From contig DATHWW010000002.1 in assembly GCA_035460165.1 (NCBI GenBank), forward strand, positions 19,998-83,997: DNA of 64,000 nucleotides, given 5' to 3'. The first letter of the stretch is position 1. Each line of letters starts with the position of its first letter. The notes under the pieces are model-generated. The model was not told the DNA's origin. It worked only from the letters and a program-made list of their open reading frames with translations, and did no database searches. The position numbers and the translations under genes are program-made. The stretch is from MM2 sp035460165 (lineage in GTDB: Bacteria; Pseudomonadota; Gammaproteobacteria; Burkholderiales; Methylophilaceae). Of this stretch, positions 42,846 to 51,149 are shown piece after piece.

Positions 42846-44494
42846 TCCTTGTTCACCCAATCCTTGACGACATTGGCGACGATCTTGGGCTCCTGCTTGG
42901 CCATATCCTTCACAAGCTGAAGGTCTTCTTCATATGAATGTGTTTTCCTGCCAATCGTCACGACCGCCCCCTCACCCTCGGCGACCGTAAAAGGCTCGTC
43001 CATGGCCGGCCCTTCGGCCCTCGCCATCCTGGCACCCCCGATCGCTGACAATTCCGAGAGCATGGGCTTTAGCACGCCCAGTACCAGATACATCAACAGG
43101 CCGGCTATCACAAGATACTTCACGATCTCCTTGGCCAAGGCCTGCATCGCAGGATCCTTCCAGATCGGCAATGACGCCAGCTCTTCGCCCTCGGCAAGAT
43201 TGAAGGGCGCATTCACCACATTCAGCGTGTCGCCACGCGCCTGGCTGAAGCCCATAGCTTCCTTCGCCAGGTTGTACACCTGCGCAAGTTCTTCCTTGGA
43301 CAAGGCCTGGTAAGTCACCTTGCCCTTCTTGTCCCTGATCGCCTTATTATTGACGACCACCGCGACGGAAAGCCGTTTGACGCTGCCTACCGGCAGCTTC
43401 GTGTGGCTGATCGTCTTGTCCAGCTCGTAATTCGTGGTGGACTCCTTGTGGATAGGACCTACGACGGTAGCACTGGTCGCTGCCGTCGCCGGAGACCTTC
43501 CTCCTGCGGCATTGATAGGAGCCGTCGCGGCACCCGGCGGCTGATTCGATAGTGCGCCAGGAACACCGCCCGCCGTTTGTCCGTCACTGGCCGTTTCCGA
43601 AGTTTGCTGACTCCGGATACTGGACTGCTCCGGCGTGGGATTAGGCTTGTAGGTTTCGGCCGTCTGCTCGGTAAACGAAAAATCCAGGTCGGCGGTTACC
43701 TGCGCCCGAATGTTGCTGGGCCCCGTGATCGGGCTGATGATACTTTCGATACGACGCGTATAGCTTTGTTCAACCTGATGCAGGTATTCCAGCTGGCTTG
43801 AATCCAAGCCGAGGACGGCCCCCTTGTCGCCATTTTGCGTCAGCATATTGCCGTTCTGGTCGATGACGGTGACATTGCCCGGCGGCATTTCGGGAACGCT
43901 GCTGGCAACCAGGTGGACGATACCCGCCACCTGGGCCTTGTCCAGCGCACGTCCAGGGTAAAGGCTGACCAGCACGGAGGCGGAAGGCTTCTGCTGGTCG
44001 CGAACAAAGACGGTGGGTTTGGGGATAGCCAGGTGAACGCGCGCACCCTGCACAGCGGAAATCGTTGTGATAGTGCGGGTAATTTCGCCTTCCAGCGCGC
44101 GCTGGTAATTGATGTTTTCCTGAAACTGGGTGAGCCCGAACTTCTGGTTATCCATCAGCTCGAAACCGACAGCACCGCCCTTGGGCAAGCCTTCGGAAGC
44201 AAGCTTCAGCCTGGCCTCGTACACCATCGCGGAAGGCACGAGGATAGTGCCGCCTTCGCCCATTTTGTACGGGATATTCTGTTTCTGGAGGGATTCGATC
44301 ACGGCGCCGCCATCCCGGTCGCCCAGGTTGCCGTAAAGCACGCGGTAGTCCGGAGCCTGCGCCCACATCAGGGCGCCGATAATAATGGCGATCACTGCCG
44401 CCACCGCCACCATCAGGCCGAATTTTCGCTGCGGCGGAAGTTCATTAAACCCCCGCATCAACGCGCTGAATGATTGCCCAGTAGCTTCGGCCAT
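42842..44494 (-). CDS. fliF: Flagellar MS-ring protein FliF
   Basis: 550 residues with two membrane helices (about 26-46 and 455-475) around a large periplasmic region containing ring-building motifs, and a C-terminal cytoplasmic tail that binds FliG. The proline/alanine/threonine-rich stretch near residues 300-345 is a usual variable insert. Lies 136 bp after fliE. Confidence 0.96.
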   Translation of the reverse strand: MAEATGQSFSALMRGFNELPPQRKFGLMVAVAAVIAIIIGALMWAQAPDYRVLYGNLGDRDGGAVIESLQKQNIPYKMGEGGTILVPSAMVYEARLKLASEGLPKGGAVGFELMDNQKFGLTQFQENINYQRALEGEITRTITTISAVQGARVHLAIPKPTVFVRDQQKPSASVLVSLYPGRALDKAQVAGIVHLVASSVPEMPPGNVTVIDQNGNMLTQNGDKGAVLGLDSSQLEYLHQVEQSYTRRIESIISPITGPSNIRAQVTADLDFSFTEQTAETYKPNPTPEQSSIRSQQTSETASDGQTAGGVPGALSNQPPGAATAPINAAGGRSPATAATSATVVGPIHKESTTNYELDKTISHTKLPVGSVKRLSVAVVVNNKAIRDKKGKVTYQALSKEELAQVYNLAKEAMGFSQARGDTLNVVNAPFNLAEGEELASLPIWKDPAMQALAKEIVKYLVIAGLLMYLVLGVLKPMLSELSAIGGARMARAEGPAMDEPFTVAEGEGAVVTIGRKTHSYEEDLQLVKDMAKQEPKIVANVVKDWVNKE

Positions 44495-44630
44495 ATTTCT
44501 CTATCGATAGCTCAAATACGTTGAAGTATTTTGAATTGCGTTGGGCGCTATTGTAATGGAAATAGGGGGGAAATGCGCCGCGAATTGCAGCACAAATAAT
44601 ACGGGTGGAAAGTACGGAAAAAGCGGGCTT

Positions 44631-44948
44631 TTAAACCTGCATATTCATGATGTCTTGATACGCGGTCACCAGCTTATTGCGCACCTGCACCATGGTCTGG
44701 AACGAGAGATTGGCTTTTTGCAGTGAAACCATAACATCCTGGATGTTGGCATCCGGCTGTCCGAGTTGGAAAGCTTGGGCCAGTTTGTCGGCATCCTGCT
44801 GGGCGGCATTTACGCCCTTCACCGCATCCTTGAGCATACCGGCAAAATCTGCCGCCCCGCCCTCCGCTACTGGCGCACTTTTGCCAGCTGCAAGCGCAGA
44901 GGTAGCGCTCAGCTGACTCAGTAATTGATCGATGCCTTTGGTATCCAT
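44631..44948 (-). CDS. fliE: Flagellar hook-basal body protein FliE
   Basis: 105 residues; C-terminal blocks PDANIQDVMVSLQKANLSFQ and VQVRNKLVTAYQDIMNMQV are characteristic. Adaptor between MS ring and rod. First gene after a sigma54 promoter and after the fleSR-like regulators. Confidence 0.94.
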   Translation of the reverse strand: MDTKGIDQLLSQLSATSALAAGKSAPVAEGGAADFAGMLKDAVKGVNAAQQDADKLAQAFQLGQPDANIQDVMVSLQKANLSFQTMVQVRNKLVTAYQDIMNMQV

Positions 44949-45046
44949 TGCTATCCTTATGCCTGCATTCCCGGGCTGGGGTCGACATGGAAAATGATTA
45001 TATTCCTTGTACCGCCGGACTGCATATTATTCATGATGATAGACAA

Positions 45047-45062
45047 AGCAATTCGCATGCCC
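45047..45062 (-). promoter_or_regulatory. Sigma54 promoter upstream of fliE
   Basis: On the minus strand GGGCATGCGAATTGCT: GG-N10-GC spacing is exact, -24 GGCA and -12 TTGCT. It overlaps the end of the fleR-like gene, about 90 bp before the fliE ATG, in agreement with control by that sigma54 activator. Confidence 0.65.
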
Positions 45063-45064
45063 GT

Positions 45065-46393
45065 TCAGTCAGCCTCGCGATATTGCTGTAATTTATGCCG
45101 CAATGTGCGCTCGCTCATCCCCAGCTTTTGCGCTGCAAGCTTGCGCGATCCGTTGACCGAGGCCAGTGTCGTCATGATGTGCGTTTTTTCCAGCGACTTC
45201 AGATCCTGCGCCCCCCCCTCATCACTACCAAGGTTGTCTTCGACGTTTACCGACGGGTCCTGCCAGGACGGCAGATGCAAATGCTCAGGATTGACCACTT
45301 CGCCGGGCGCGAGAATCACGGCGCGCTGGATGACATTTTCCATTTCGCGCACATTCCCCGGCCATCCGTAATTCAGCATGGCCTGTTCGGAGGCAGCATT
45401 AAGACGCAAGCTGCCGCGCCCCATAGCGCTCGCCATATCACCCAGGAATCGTCGCGCCAACGGAAGAATGTCCTGCTTGCGCTCGCGCAACGGCAATATT
45501 TGCAGTGGGAACACATTAAGCCGGTAATACAGGTCTTCACGAAAACCGCCCTTGGCGACTTCCGCCTGCATATCCCGGTTAGTGGTGGCGACAATGCGCA
45601 CATCGAGCGGTATCGCCTTGTGCCCGCCGACACGCTCCACTTCGCGCTCCTGTAATACGCGCAGCAGCTTGGCCTGCAAAGCCAGCGGCATTTCGGATAT
45701 TTCGTCCAGCAGCAAAGTGCCGCCCTGCGCCTGCTCGAACTTGCCCGCCTGGGCCTGCGTTGCCCCGGTAAACGCACCCTTCTCGTAGCCGAACATCGTG
45801 GCTTCCAGCAGATTATCCGGGATGGCCGCGCAATTGATTGCGACAAAGGGCTGTCCCACGCGCGGGGAATGTCGGTGGATGAAGCGTGCCAGAACTTCCT
45901 TGCCGGTTCCGCTTTCGCCGGAAATCATGACGGTGGCGGGCGTTCCCGCGACGCGCAATGCCAGGGAAAAAAGTTCGCTGGTCTGGGGATCGTCCATCAC
46001 AGCATCGCCATCGCCCCCGAAACTGACCGGCAACATATATCGCGCCACCTGAGCCAGCAAGTCGGCCACATCAAAAGGCTTCACCATGTAATTGCTGGCG
46101 CCTTCGCGCATGGCCTCAACCGCCTGCGAAATGACGCCATAAGCCGTCATCAGCAGCACGGGCAGGTGCGGCCAGCGCGACTTTATCTCATGCAGCAGCG
46201 TAATGCCGTTCATGTTCGGCATCTGCACATCGGTGATGACCAGGCCAACCGCATGCTCTTTCAACAATTCGATCGCGTGCGCGCCATCCACCGCCGTATG
46301 TACCCGGTAACGGGAAAGCGTCAGCGTATCGCTCAGCGCTTCACGCAAATCGGGATCGTCTTCCACCACCAGGATGGGCAATGGTTTTTTCAT
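45065..46393 (-). CDS. fleR: Sigma54-dependent response regulator, FleR/FlrC-like
   Basis: 442 residues: receiver domain with phosphoacceptor Asp in GLVITDVQMPNMNG, AAA+ domain with Walker A GESGTGKEVLARF and the sigma54-contact GAFTGA motif, and a C-terminal Fis-type helix-turn-helix (SRKLAAQKLGMSERTLRHKL). Activates flagellar class III genes in Pseudomonas and Vibrio relatives. Overlaps the sensor gene by 4 bp and precedes fliE, whose promoter is sigma54-type. Confidence 0.92.
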   Translation of the reverse strand: MKKPLPILVVEDDPDLREALSDTLTLSRYRVHTAVDGAHAIELLKEHAVGLVITDVQMPNMNGITLLHEIKSRWPHLPVLLMTAYGVISQAVEAMREGASNYMVKPFDVADLLAQVARYMLPVSFGGDGDAVMDDPQTSELFSLALRVAGTPATVMISGESGTGKEVLARFIHRHSPRVGQPFVAINCAAIPDNLLEATMFGYEKGAFTGATQAQAGKFEQAQGGTLLLDEISEMPLALQAKLLRVLQEREVERVGGHKAIPLDVRIVATTNRDMQAEVAKGGFREDLYYRLNVFPLQILPLRERKQDILPLARRFLGDMASAMGRGSLRLNAASEQAMLNYGWPGNVREMENVIQRAVILAPGEVVNPEHLHLPSWQDPSVNVEDNLGSDEGGAQDLKSLEKTHIMTTLASVNGSRKLAAQKLGMSERTLRHKLQQYREAD

Positions 46394-47562
46394 AAACTGG
46401 ACTCTGATTCTTTTTTGCTGATCGGCAGACGCAGGATGAATTCGCTGCCTACGCCTTCCGTGGATTGCAATGAAATTTCGCCGCCATGCATCTGTGTCAC
46501 TTCGCGAACGATGGCGAGCCCGAGGCCCGTGCCTTCCGTGCGCGTAGTAAAAAAGGGCTCGAACAACCGATCCTGCAATTTTTGTGGAATTCCCTTGCCC
46601 GTATCGGCCACATGAAACGCCAGCCATCCGCCCGAGTCGGGCTCGGCCGAGAGACTCACCCGCCCCCCAGGCTCGCAGGCCTGCATTGCATTGGTAAGAA
46701 GATTGGTCAGCGCCCCGGAAAGCGCCTCGCGGCTCCCCATTACATAAACGCCTGCCGGATTGCTTGTCACCTCAAAAACCAACCCGTGCTGCGCCATTTG
46801 CGGCTCCATGACCTGCTGCACATCGGCCAGCAATGCGGGTACGGCAATACGATCCTGACTTTTTTTCCCGCCCCGCACAAAGATGAGCATCTCCCGAATG
46901 AGATGCTCCAGGGAGTGCAGACGGGCCAATGCCTTGTCCGCAAAGCGTTGCCTGTCCTCCGGCGACAGCTCGCCGCGCAAATGGGAAGTATAAAGAAGCG
47001 CTGCGGAAAGCGGCGTGCGCAACTGGTGCGCCAGGCCCGCCACCATCTCCCCCATGGAGGAGAGCCGCTTATGCCGCTGCAGCTGATCCTGCAGCTGATA
47101 GGCTTCGGTCACATCCTGAAGGAGCAAGATTTCCCCGTTCTGCCCGCCAATTCGATTGGCGGAAATGACGATTCGGCGACCGCTATCGCCGACCAGCCAC
47201 TCGCCTTGCGTGCTCGTGGGCTGAAGTTCGCGTTCGCATATATCGGACCATGCCTCACCCAGCAGAACACCGGACAGCAGGCCGAATACTGCAGGATTCG
47301 CCTCGCTGACCCTACCCTCGTCATCGAGCACCACCACGCCGCCAGGCAAAGCGGCCAACAGGCGGCTCAGCCGCTGCGAAAGATTTTCTTTTTCTTCGAG
47401 CTGCCGGCGCAGTTCGCTGTTGGTGACCGCCAGCTCCTGCGTTAACTGCTCGACCTGCTTCTGCAGTTCACGATACGCATCGGTCAGCTGTTCGGACACC
47501 TGATTGAACAGGGTAAAGGCTTCCTGCAATTCCTCAGGCGAAGACGGGGCAGCGGGATTCAT
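46390..47562 (-). CDS. fleS: Sensor histidine kinase, FleS/FlrB-like
   Basis: 390 residues, soluble, with no membrane helices. N-terminal coiled coil, then a PAS-like domain (LLAALPGGVVVLDDEGRVSEANPAVFGLL), the phosphoacceptor His in GLAHQLRTPLSAALLYTSHL, and a HATPase domain (NLLTNAMQA, DTGKGIPQ, GTGLGLAIV). Partner of the downstream sigma54 regulator. The cytoplasmic location agrees with sensing of flagellar assembly state rather than an external signal. Confidence 0.92.
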   Translation of the reverse strand: MNPAAPSSPEELQEAFTLFNQVSEQLTDAYRELQKQVEQLTQELAVTNSELRRQLEEKENLSQRLSRLLAALPGGVVVLDDEGRVSEANPAVFGLLSGVLLGEAWSDICERELQPTSTQGEWLVGDSGRRIVISANRIGGQNGEILLLQDVTEAYQLQDQLQRHKRLSSMGEMVAGLAHQLRTPLSAALLYTSHLRGELSPEDRQRFADKALARLHSLEHLIREMLIFVRGGKKSQDRIAVPALLADVQQVMEPQMAQHGLVFEVTSNPAGVYVMGSREALSGALTNLLTNAMQACEPGGRVSLSAEPDSGGWLAFHVADTGKGIPQKLQDRLFEPFFTTRTEGTGLGLAIVREVTQMHGGEISLQSTEGVGSEFILRLPISKKESESSL

Positions 47563-48016
47563 GAACGCACCCTGGGCATGACAAGTAGCGCCTGGTTAAT
47601 GATTGCCACTACATTTTTCATATGGCCTCAAGTATAGTGTGACGAAGAAACAATTTGGATACGCCGATAACAAAAAGTATGAGCGAACCAGCCACTTCAG
47701 CCCTGCCTGCACCCCTTCAGAAAATGCAGTTTCTTGCAAATGCTTTCCAAAACATGGAAAAACAACGTTGAACCACACCAATGGGTCGCGGGATATTCGT
47801 TTTTCACAAAATTCTTGGATTTGCACGTCATTTCTCTTTCACAATATGCAATCATTCGATGTTCGCTAGAAATCGTTCACAATTGCATGGCGTGGGTTGA
47901 GCGGCAAAGTTCGCTTTGAGCATATGGCGAGCGGTTCATTGTTATGCTATTCCAGTGCATAATTACGCACTATTAATAAATAGATATAGTCCACTTCCGG
48001 ACGGAGCTATAAGAGC
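47563..48016. other. AT-rich intergenic region between fleS and cheV
   Basis: 454 bp between divergent units with lower GC than its neighbours. The largest frames (for example 47603-47869 plus) are short, have no recognisable content and no clear ribosome binding site. A perfect sigma28-type -10 (GCCGATAA, 47663-47670) is present, but the matching -35 is poor. Probably holds promoters for the fleSR and chemotaxis operons, possibly a small RNA. Confidence 0.5.
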
Positions 48017-48976
48017 ATGTCTGAATTATTGAAACGGATCGACGCACGTACCAAGCTCGCCGGATCCAACAAGCTGGAAATGCTGCTGTTTTCGCTTGGC
48101 AAGGACCAGCGCACGGGACGCGAGGAAACCTTTGGCATCAATGTGTTCAAGGTGCGCGAAGTCATGCGCATCCCCGAAATCACCCGCGCGCCGGACATGC
48201 CTCCATCCGTGGAGGGCATGGTCAGCCTGCGCGGCAGCCTGGTACCGGTCATCGATCTGATCAAGTACGTCGGCATCCAGAACGCAAAGCCGCCCGAGAT
48301 CATGATCGTCACCGAATACAACGGACACACGCAGGGCTTCCTCGTGGAAAGCGTGGATACGATCCTGCGCGTGGACTGGTCGGCCATGAAAGTGCCGCCG
48401 GAGATGCTGACCGTGCAGATGGGCGGCCTGATCACGGCGGTCACCGAGCTTAAGGACAAGCGTATCGTCATGATGATGGACGTGGAAAAAATCCTGGCCG
48501 ATACATCCAGCTACGCCGACGACATCACCATCGCCTCGCTTGCTCCGCTCAACCTCGGCGAAAAGACCGTGTTCTTCACCGACGACTCGGTGGTGGCGCG
48601 CAAGCAGATCCAGAAAACCCTGGAGGCGCTCGGCATCAAGTTTCTGTTCTCGACCAACGGCAAGGAAGCCTGGCAGGAACTGCAAAAAGTCGCCGCGCGG
48701 GCAGACGCCACGCACCAGCCAGTCAAGGATTTCATCCAGTTGATTCTGACCGATGTTGAAATGCCGGAAATGGACGGCTACGTTCTCACCCGCAACATCA
48801 AGAGCGACGCCCGCTTTGCCGGGGTACCCGTATTGATGCACTCGTCGCTTTCCAGTTCGGCCAATCAGCATCTCGGCAAATCGGTCGGGGTGGATGAATA
48901 CGTGCCAAAATTTGAACCGCAAAAGCTGGCTGAAGTCCTGTCTCGACTGCTGTCGGTCACGGCCATCCGTACCTGA
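48017..48976 (+). CDS. cheV: Chemotaxis coupling protein CheV (copy 1)
   Basis: 319 residues: CheW-like domain (about 1-155, with FGINVFKVREVMRIPEITRAP and MVSLRGSLVPVIDL) followed by a receiver domain (about 185-315) with the phosphoacceptor Asp in LILTDVEMPEMDGY. CheV couples receptors to CheA and buffers phosphoryl groups. First gene of the chemotaxis operon; GGAG precedes the ATG. 12 bp before the second copy. Confidence 0.94.
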   Translation: MSELLKRIDARTKLAGSNKLEMLLFSLGKDQRTGREETFGINVFKVREVMRIPEITRAPDMPPSVEGMVSLRGSLVPVIDLIKYVGIQNAKPPEIMIVTEYNGHTQGFLVESVDTILRVDWSAMKVPPEMLTVQMGGLITAVTELKDKRIVMMMDVEKILADTSSYADDITIASLAPLNLGEKTVFFTDDSVVARKQIQKTLEALGIKFLFSTNGKEAWQELQKVAARADATHQPVKDFIQLILTDVEMPEMDGYVLTRNIKSDARFAGVPVLMHSSLSSSANQHLGKSVGVDEYVPKFEPQKLAEVLSRLLSVTAIRT

Positions 48977-48990
48977 ATCGTGGAGATGTG

Positions 48991-49935
48991 ATGCAAGAAA
49001 TGTCTATCGATAGCGATAACAACCTGCTGGATGCGATCGACGCTCGCACCAAGCTGGCAGGCTCCAACAAAATGGAAATTCTGCTGTTCTCGCTGGGCAG
49101 CAATGAAATTTTCGGGATCAACGTTTTCAAGGTGCGAGAAGTCACCAATACGCCCAACATCACCAAGACGCCAAACGTGCCTCAAGGCGTGGAAGGTTTC
49201 ATTTCGCTGCGCGGAAACATCATCCCGGTCATTTCGCTTTCCAGCTTCATCAATCTCGGCGACCCAGCGGCCTGTACCAACCAGACCCTGATCGTGACGG
49301 AATTCAGTCGGCATACGCAAGGCTTCCTGGTACATGAAGTGGACCGCATCATTCGCGTCGACTGGGACAAGGTCAAACCGCCCCAGGACATGCTGGCTGG
49401 CAATGAAGGGCTGATTACCGCGATCACCGAATTGCCCGATGGTCGCCTGGTTTCCATCCTTGACGTGGAGCAGCTGCTGGCCTCCGCGCTCGGCGAGCCC
49501 GACATCCCTGAGCTGGCGCAATTCAACGACAATATCGAACGCTACATATTTTTTGCCGACGACTCCCAAGTGGCACGCAAGAGCATCGTCTCCGTGCTGG
49601 ACCGCATGGGCATCAAGTACCAGCAAGCCGGCAACGGTATTGAGGCGTGGGAAAAGCTCAAGAGCCTCGCCGCGCGTGCACAGCAGGAAAATCGGCCGTT
49701 GCACGAGTCATTGCGCCTGATTCTGACCGATGCGGAAATGCCGGAGATGGATGGCTATGTATTGACCAAAAACATTAAAAACGATCGCCGCTTCGATGGC
49801 ATCCCGATCGTGATGCATTCGTCGCTTTCATCGCAAGCCAACAAGACCATGGGATTGCAGGCAGGCGTAGACGCCTATGTGCCGAAGTTCGATCCCGTCG
49901 TGTTGTCGGAAACGCTACGTCCTTTACTTGTATAA
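48991..49935 (+). CDS. cheV: Chemotaxis coupling protein CheV (copy 2)
   Basis: 314 residues, paralogous with the preceding gene along its full length: the DARTKLAGSNKxE start, the FGINVFKVREV block, the SLRGNIIPVI strand and LILTDAEMPEMDGY with the receiver Asp are shared. ATG 48991 is preferred (GGAG at 48982-48985) over GTG 48988. A recent tandem duplication or an old paralogue pair; the receiver-domain linker differs, so the receptor sets may differ. Confidence 0.93.
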   Translation: MQEMSIDSDNNLLDAIDARTKLAGSNKMEILLFSLGSNEIFGINVFKVREVTNTPNITKTPNVPQGVEGFISLRGNIIPVISLSSFINLGDPAACTNQTLIVTEFSRHTQGFLVHEVDRIIRVDWDKVKPPQDMLAGNEGLITAITELPDGRLVSILDVEQLLASALGEPDIPELAQFNDNIERYIFFADDSQVARKSIVSVLDRMGIKYQQAGNGIEAWEKLKSLAARAQQENRPLHESLRLILTDAEMPEMDGYVLTKNIKNDRRFDGIPIVMHSSLSSQANKTMGLQAGVDAYVPKFDPVVLSETLRPLLV

Positions 49936-49961
49936 CCTATCGAAAGTCATGGGGTCATTGA

Positions 49962-50351
49962 ATGGCTGATAAAAATCTGAAGATTCTGATCGTGGACGAT
50001 TTCTCGACCATGCGCCGAATCGTCCGCAACCTGCTCAAGGAACTGGGCTTCACCAATGCCGACGAGGCTGAAGATGGTGTCGTCGCCTTGCAAAAGCTCA
50101 AGTCCGGCAGTTTCCAGTTTGTCGTGAGTGACTGGAATATGCCCAATATGACGGGCATCGAATTGCTTCGCGCGATACGTGCTGACGCCGACCTCAAGCA
50201 CCTTCCCGTGCTGATGGTGACGGCAGAAGCCAAGAAGGAAAACATCATCGAGGCGGCCCAGGCAGGAGCCAGCGGCTATGTGGTCAAACCTTTCACCGCC
50301 GCCACACTGGAAGAAAAGCTCAACAAGGTTTTCGAAAAACACGGCTTGTAA
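49962..50351 (+). CDS. cheY: Chemotaxis response regulator CheY
   Basis: 129 residues, single receiver domain. Acidic pocket at VDDFSTMRRI, phosphoacceptor Asp in FVVSDWNMPNMTG, then MVTAEAKKENIIEAAQAGASGYVVKPFTA. Binds FliM when phosphorylated. Between cheV2 and cheZ. Confidence 0.97.
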   Translation: MADKNLKILIVDDFSTMRRIVRNLLKELGFTNADEAEDGVVALQKLKSGSFQFVVSDWNMPNMTGIELLRAIRADADLKHLPVLMVTAEAKKENIIEAAQAGASGYVVKPFTAATLEEKLNKVFEKHGL

Positions 50352-50366
50352 CAGGGAGAGTATTAG

Positions 50367-51131
50367 GTGAGTACTGATAACGGCGATTCCGACGAACTCG
50401 AAGCACTATTCGACAGCATTGCGCAAGCACATACCGAGCAACCGGCCGAAACAGCGGCGCCTGAACCGGTAGCCGCTGCCCCGGCTCGCGCCCAGCAAGA
50501 AGTGATGACCATGCCGGCTGCTAGCGGTGCGGAGGGCGTTCACTCCCAGATCGGCCATCTGACCCGCGCCCTGCACGACACCATGCGCGAGCTTGGTTAC
50601 GACAAGACACTGGAGCGCGCCGTCGGCAAAATGCCGGATACGCGCGACCGCCTGAACTACATCTCCACCCTTACCGAGCAGGCCGCGGTCAAGACCTTGA
50701 ACGCCGTTGAGGAAACCAAGCCGCTGCAACAGAAAATGGAAGCTGGCGCCTCTCAGCTATCCGTGCGCTGGCAAGAACTGTTCGAGCGCAAGCTTGATAC
50801 CGAGCAATTCAAGTCGCTCGTGCACCAAACCCGCAGCTATTTGCAGGAAGTGCCGCTGAGCACTAAGGCAACCAATGCGCAGTTAATGGATATCGTGATG
50901 GCGCAGGACTATCAGGACCTAACCGGCCAGGTGCTCAAGAAACTGTCCGAGACGGTACAGCAGCTCGAAAACCAGCTGGTTGCCCTGCTCATCGAGACAT
51001 TGCCGGAAGAAAAAAAGAAGGAAATGGATAGTTCGCTGCTCAACGGTCCTGTCATTAATGCCGATGGACGCTCCGATGTCGTGACCAGCCAGGCACAGGT
51101 GGACGACCTGTTGGATAGCCTGGGTTTCTGA
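50367..51131 (+). CDS. cheZ: CheY phosphatase CheZ
   Basis: 254 residues with a GTG start and GGGAG upstream. The long central helical hairpin and catalytic QDYQDLTGQVLKKL segment (about residues 178-193) are standard; the C-terminal QAQVDDLLDSLGF is the CheY-binding peptide. The N-terminal 60 residues are Ala/Pro/Glu-rich. Follows cheY by 15 bp. Confidence 0.95.
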   Translation: MSTDNGDSDELEALFDSIAQAHTEQPAETAAPEPVAAAPARAQQEVMTMPAASGAEGVHSQIGHLTRALHDTMRELGYDKTLERAVGKMPDTRDRLNYISTLTEQAAVKTLNAVEETKPLQQKMEAGASQLSVRWQELFERKLDTEQFKSLVHQTRSYLQEVPLSTKATNAQLMDIVMAQDYQDLTGQVLKKLSETVQQLENQLVALLIETLPEEKKKEMDSSLLNGPVINADGRSDVVTSQAQVDDLLDSLGF

Positions 51132-51149
51132 GTTATTTAAGGGAAAAAC

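Noticed and set aside
41340..42920. 526-codon plus-strand open frame across fliH and fliG
   Set aside because: Antisense shadow; all flagellar motifs are on the minus strand.
47603..47869. Possible 88-residue gene in the fleS-cheV gap
   Set aside because: No ribosome binding site, overlaps frames on both strands, no recognisable protein features.
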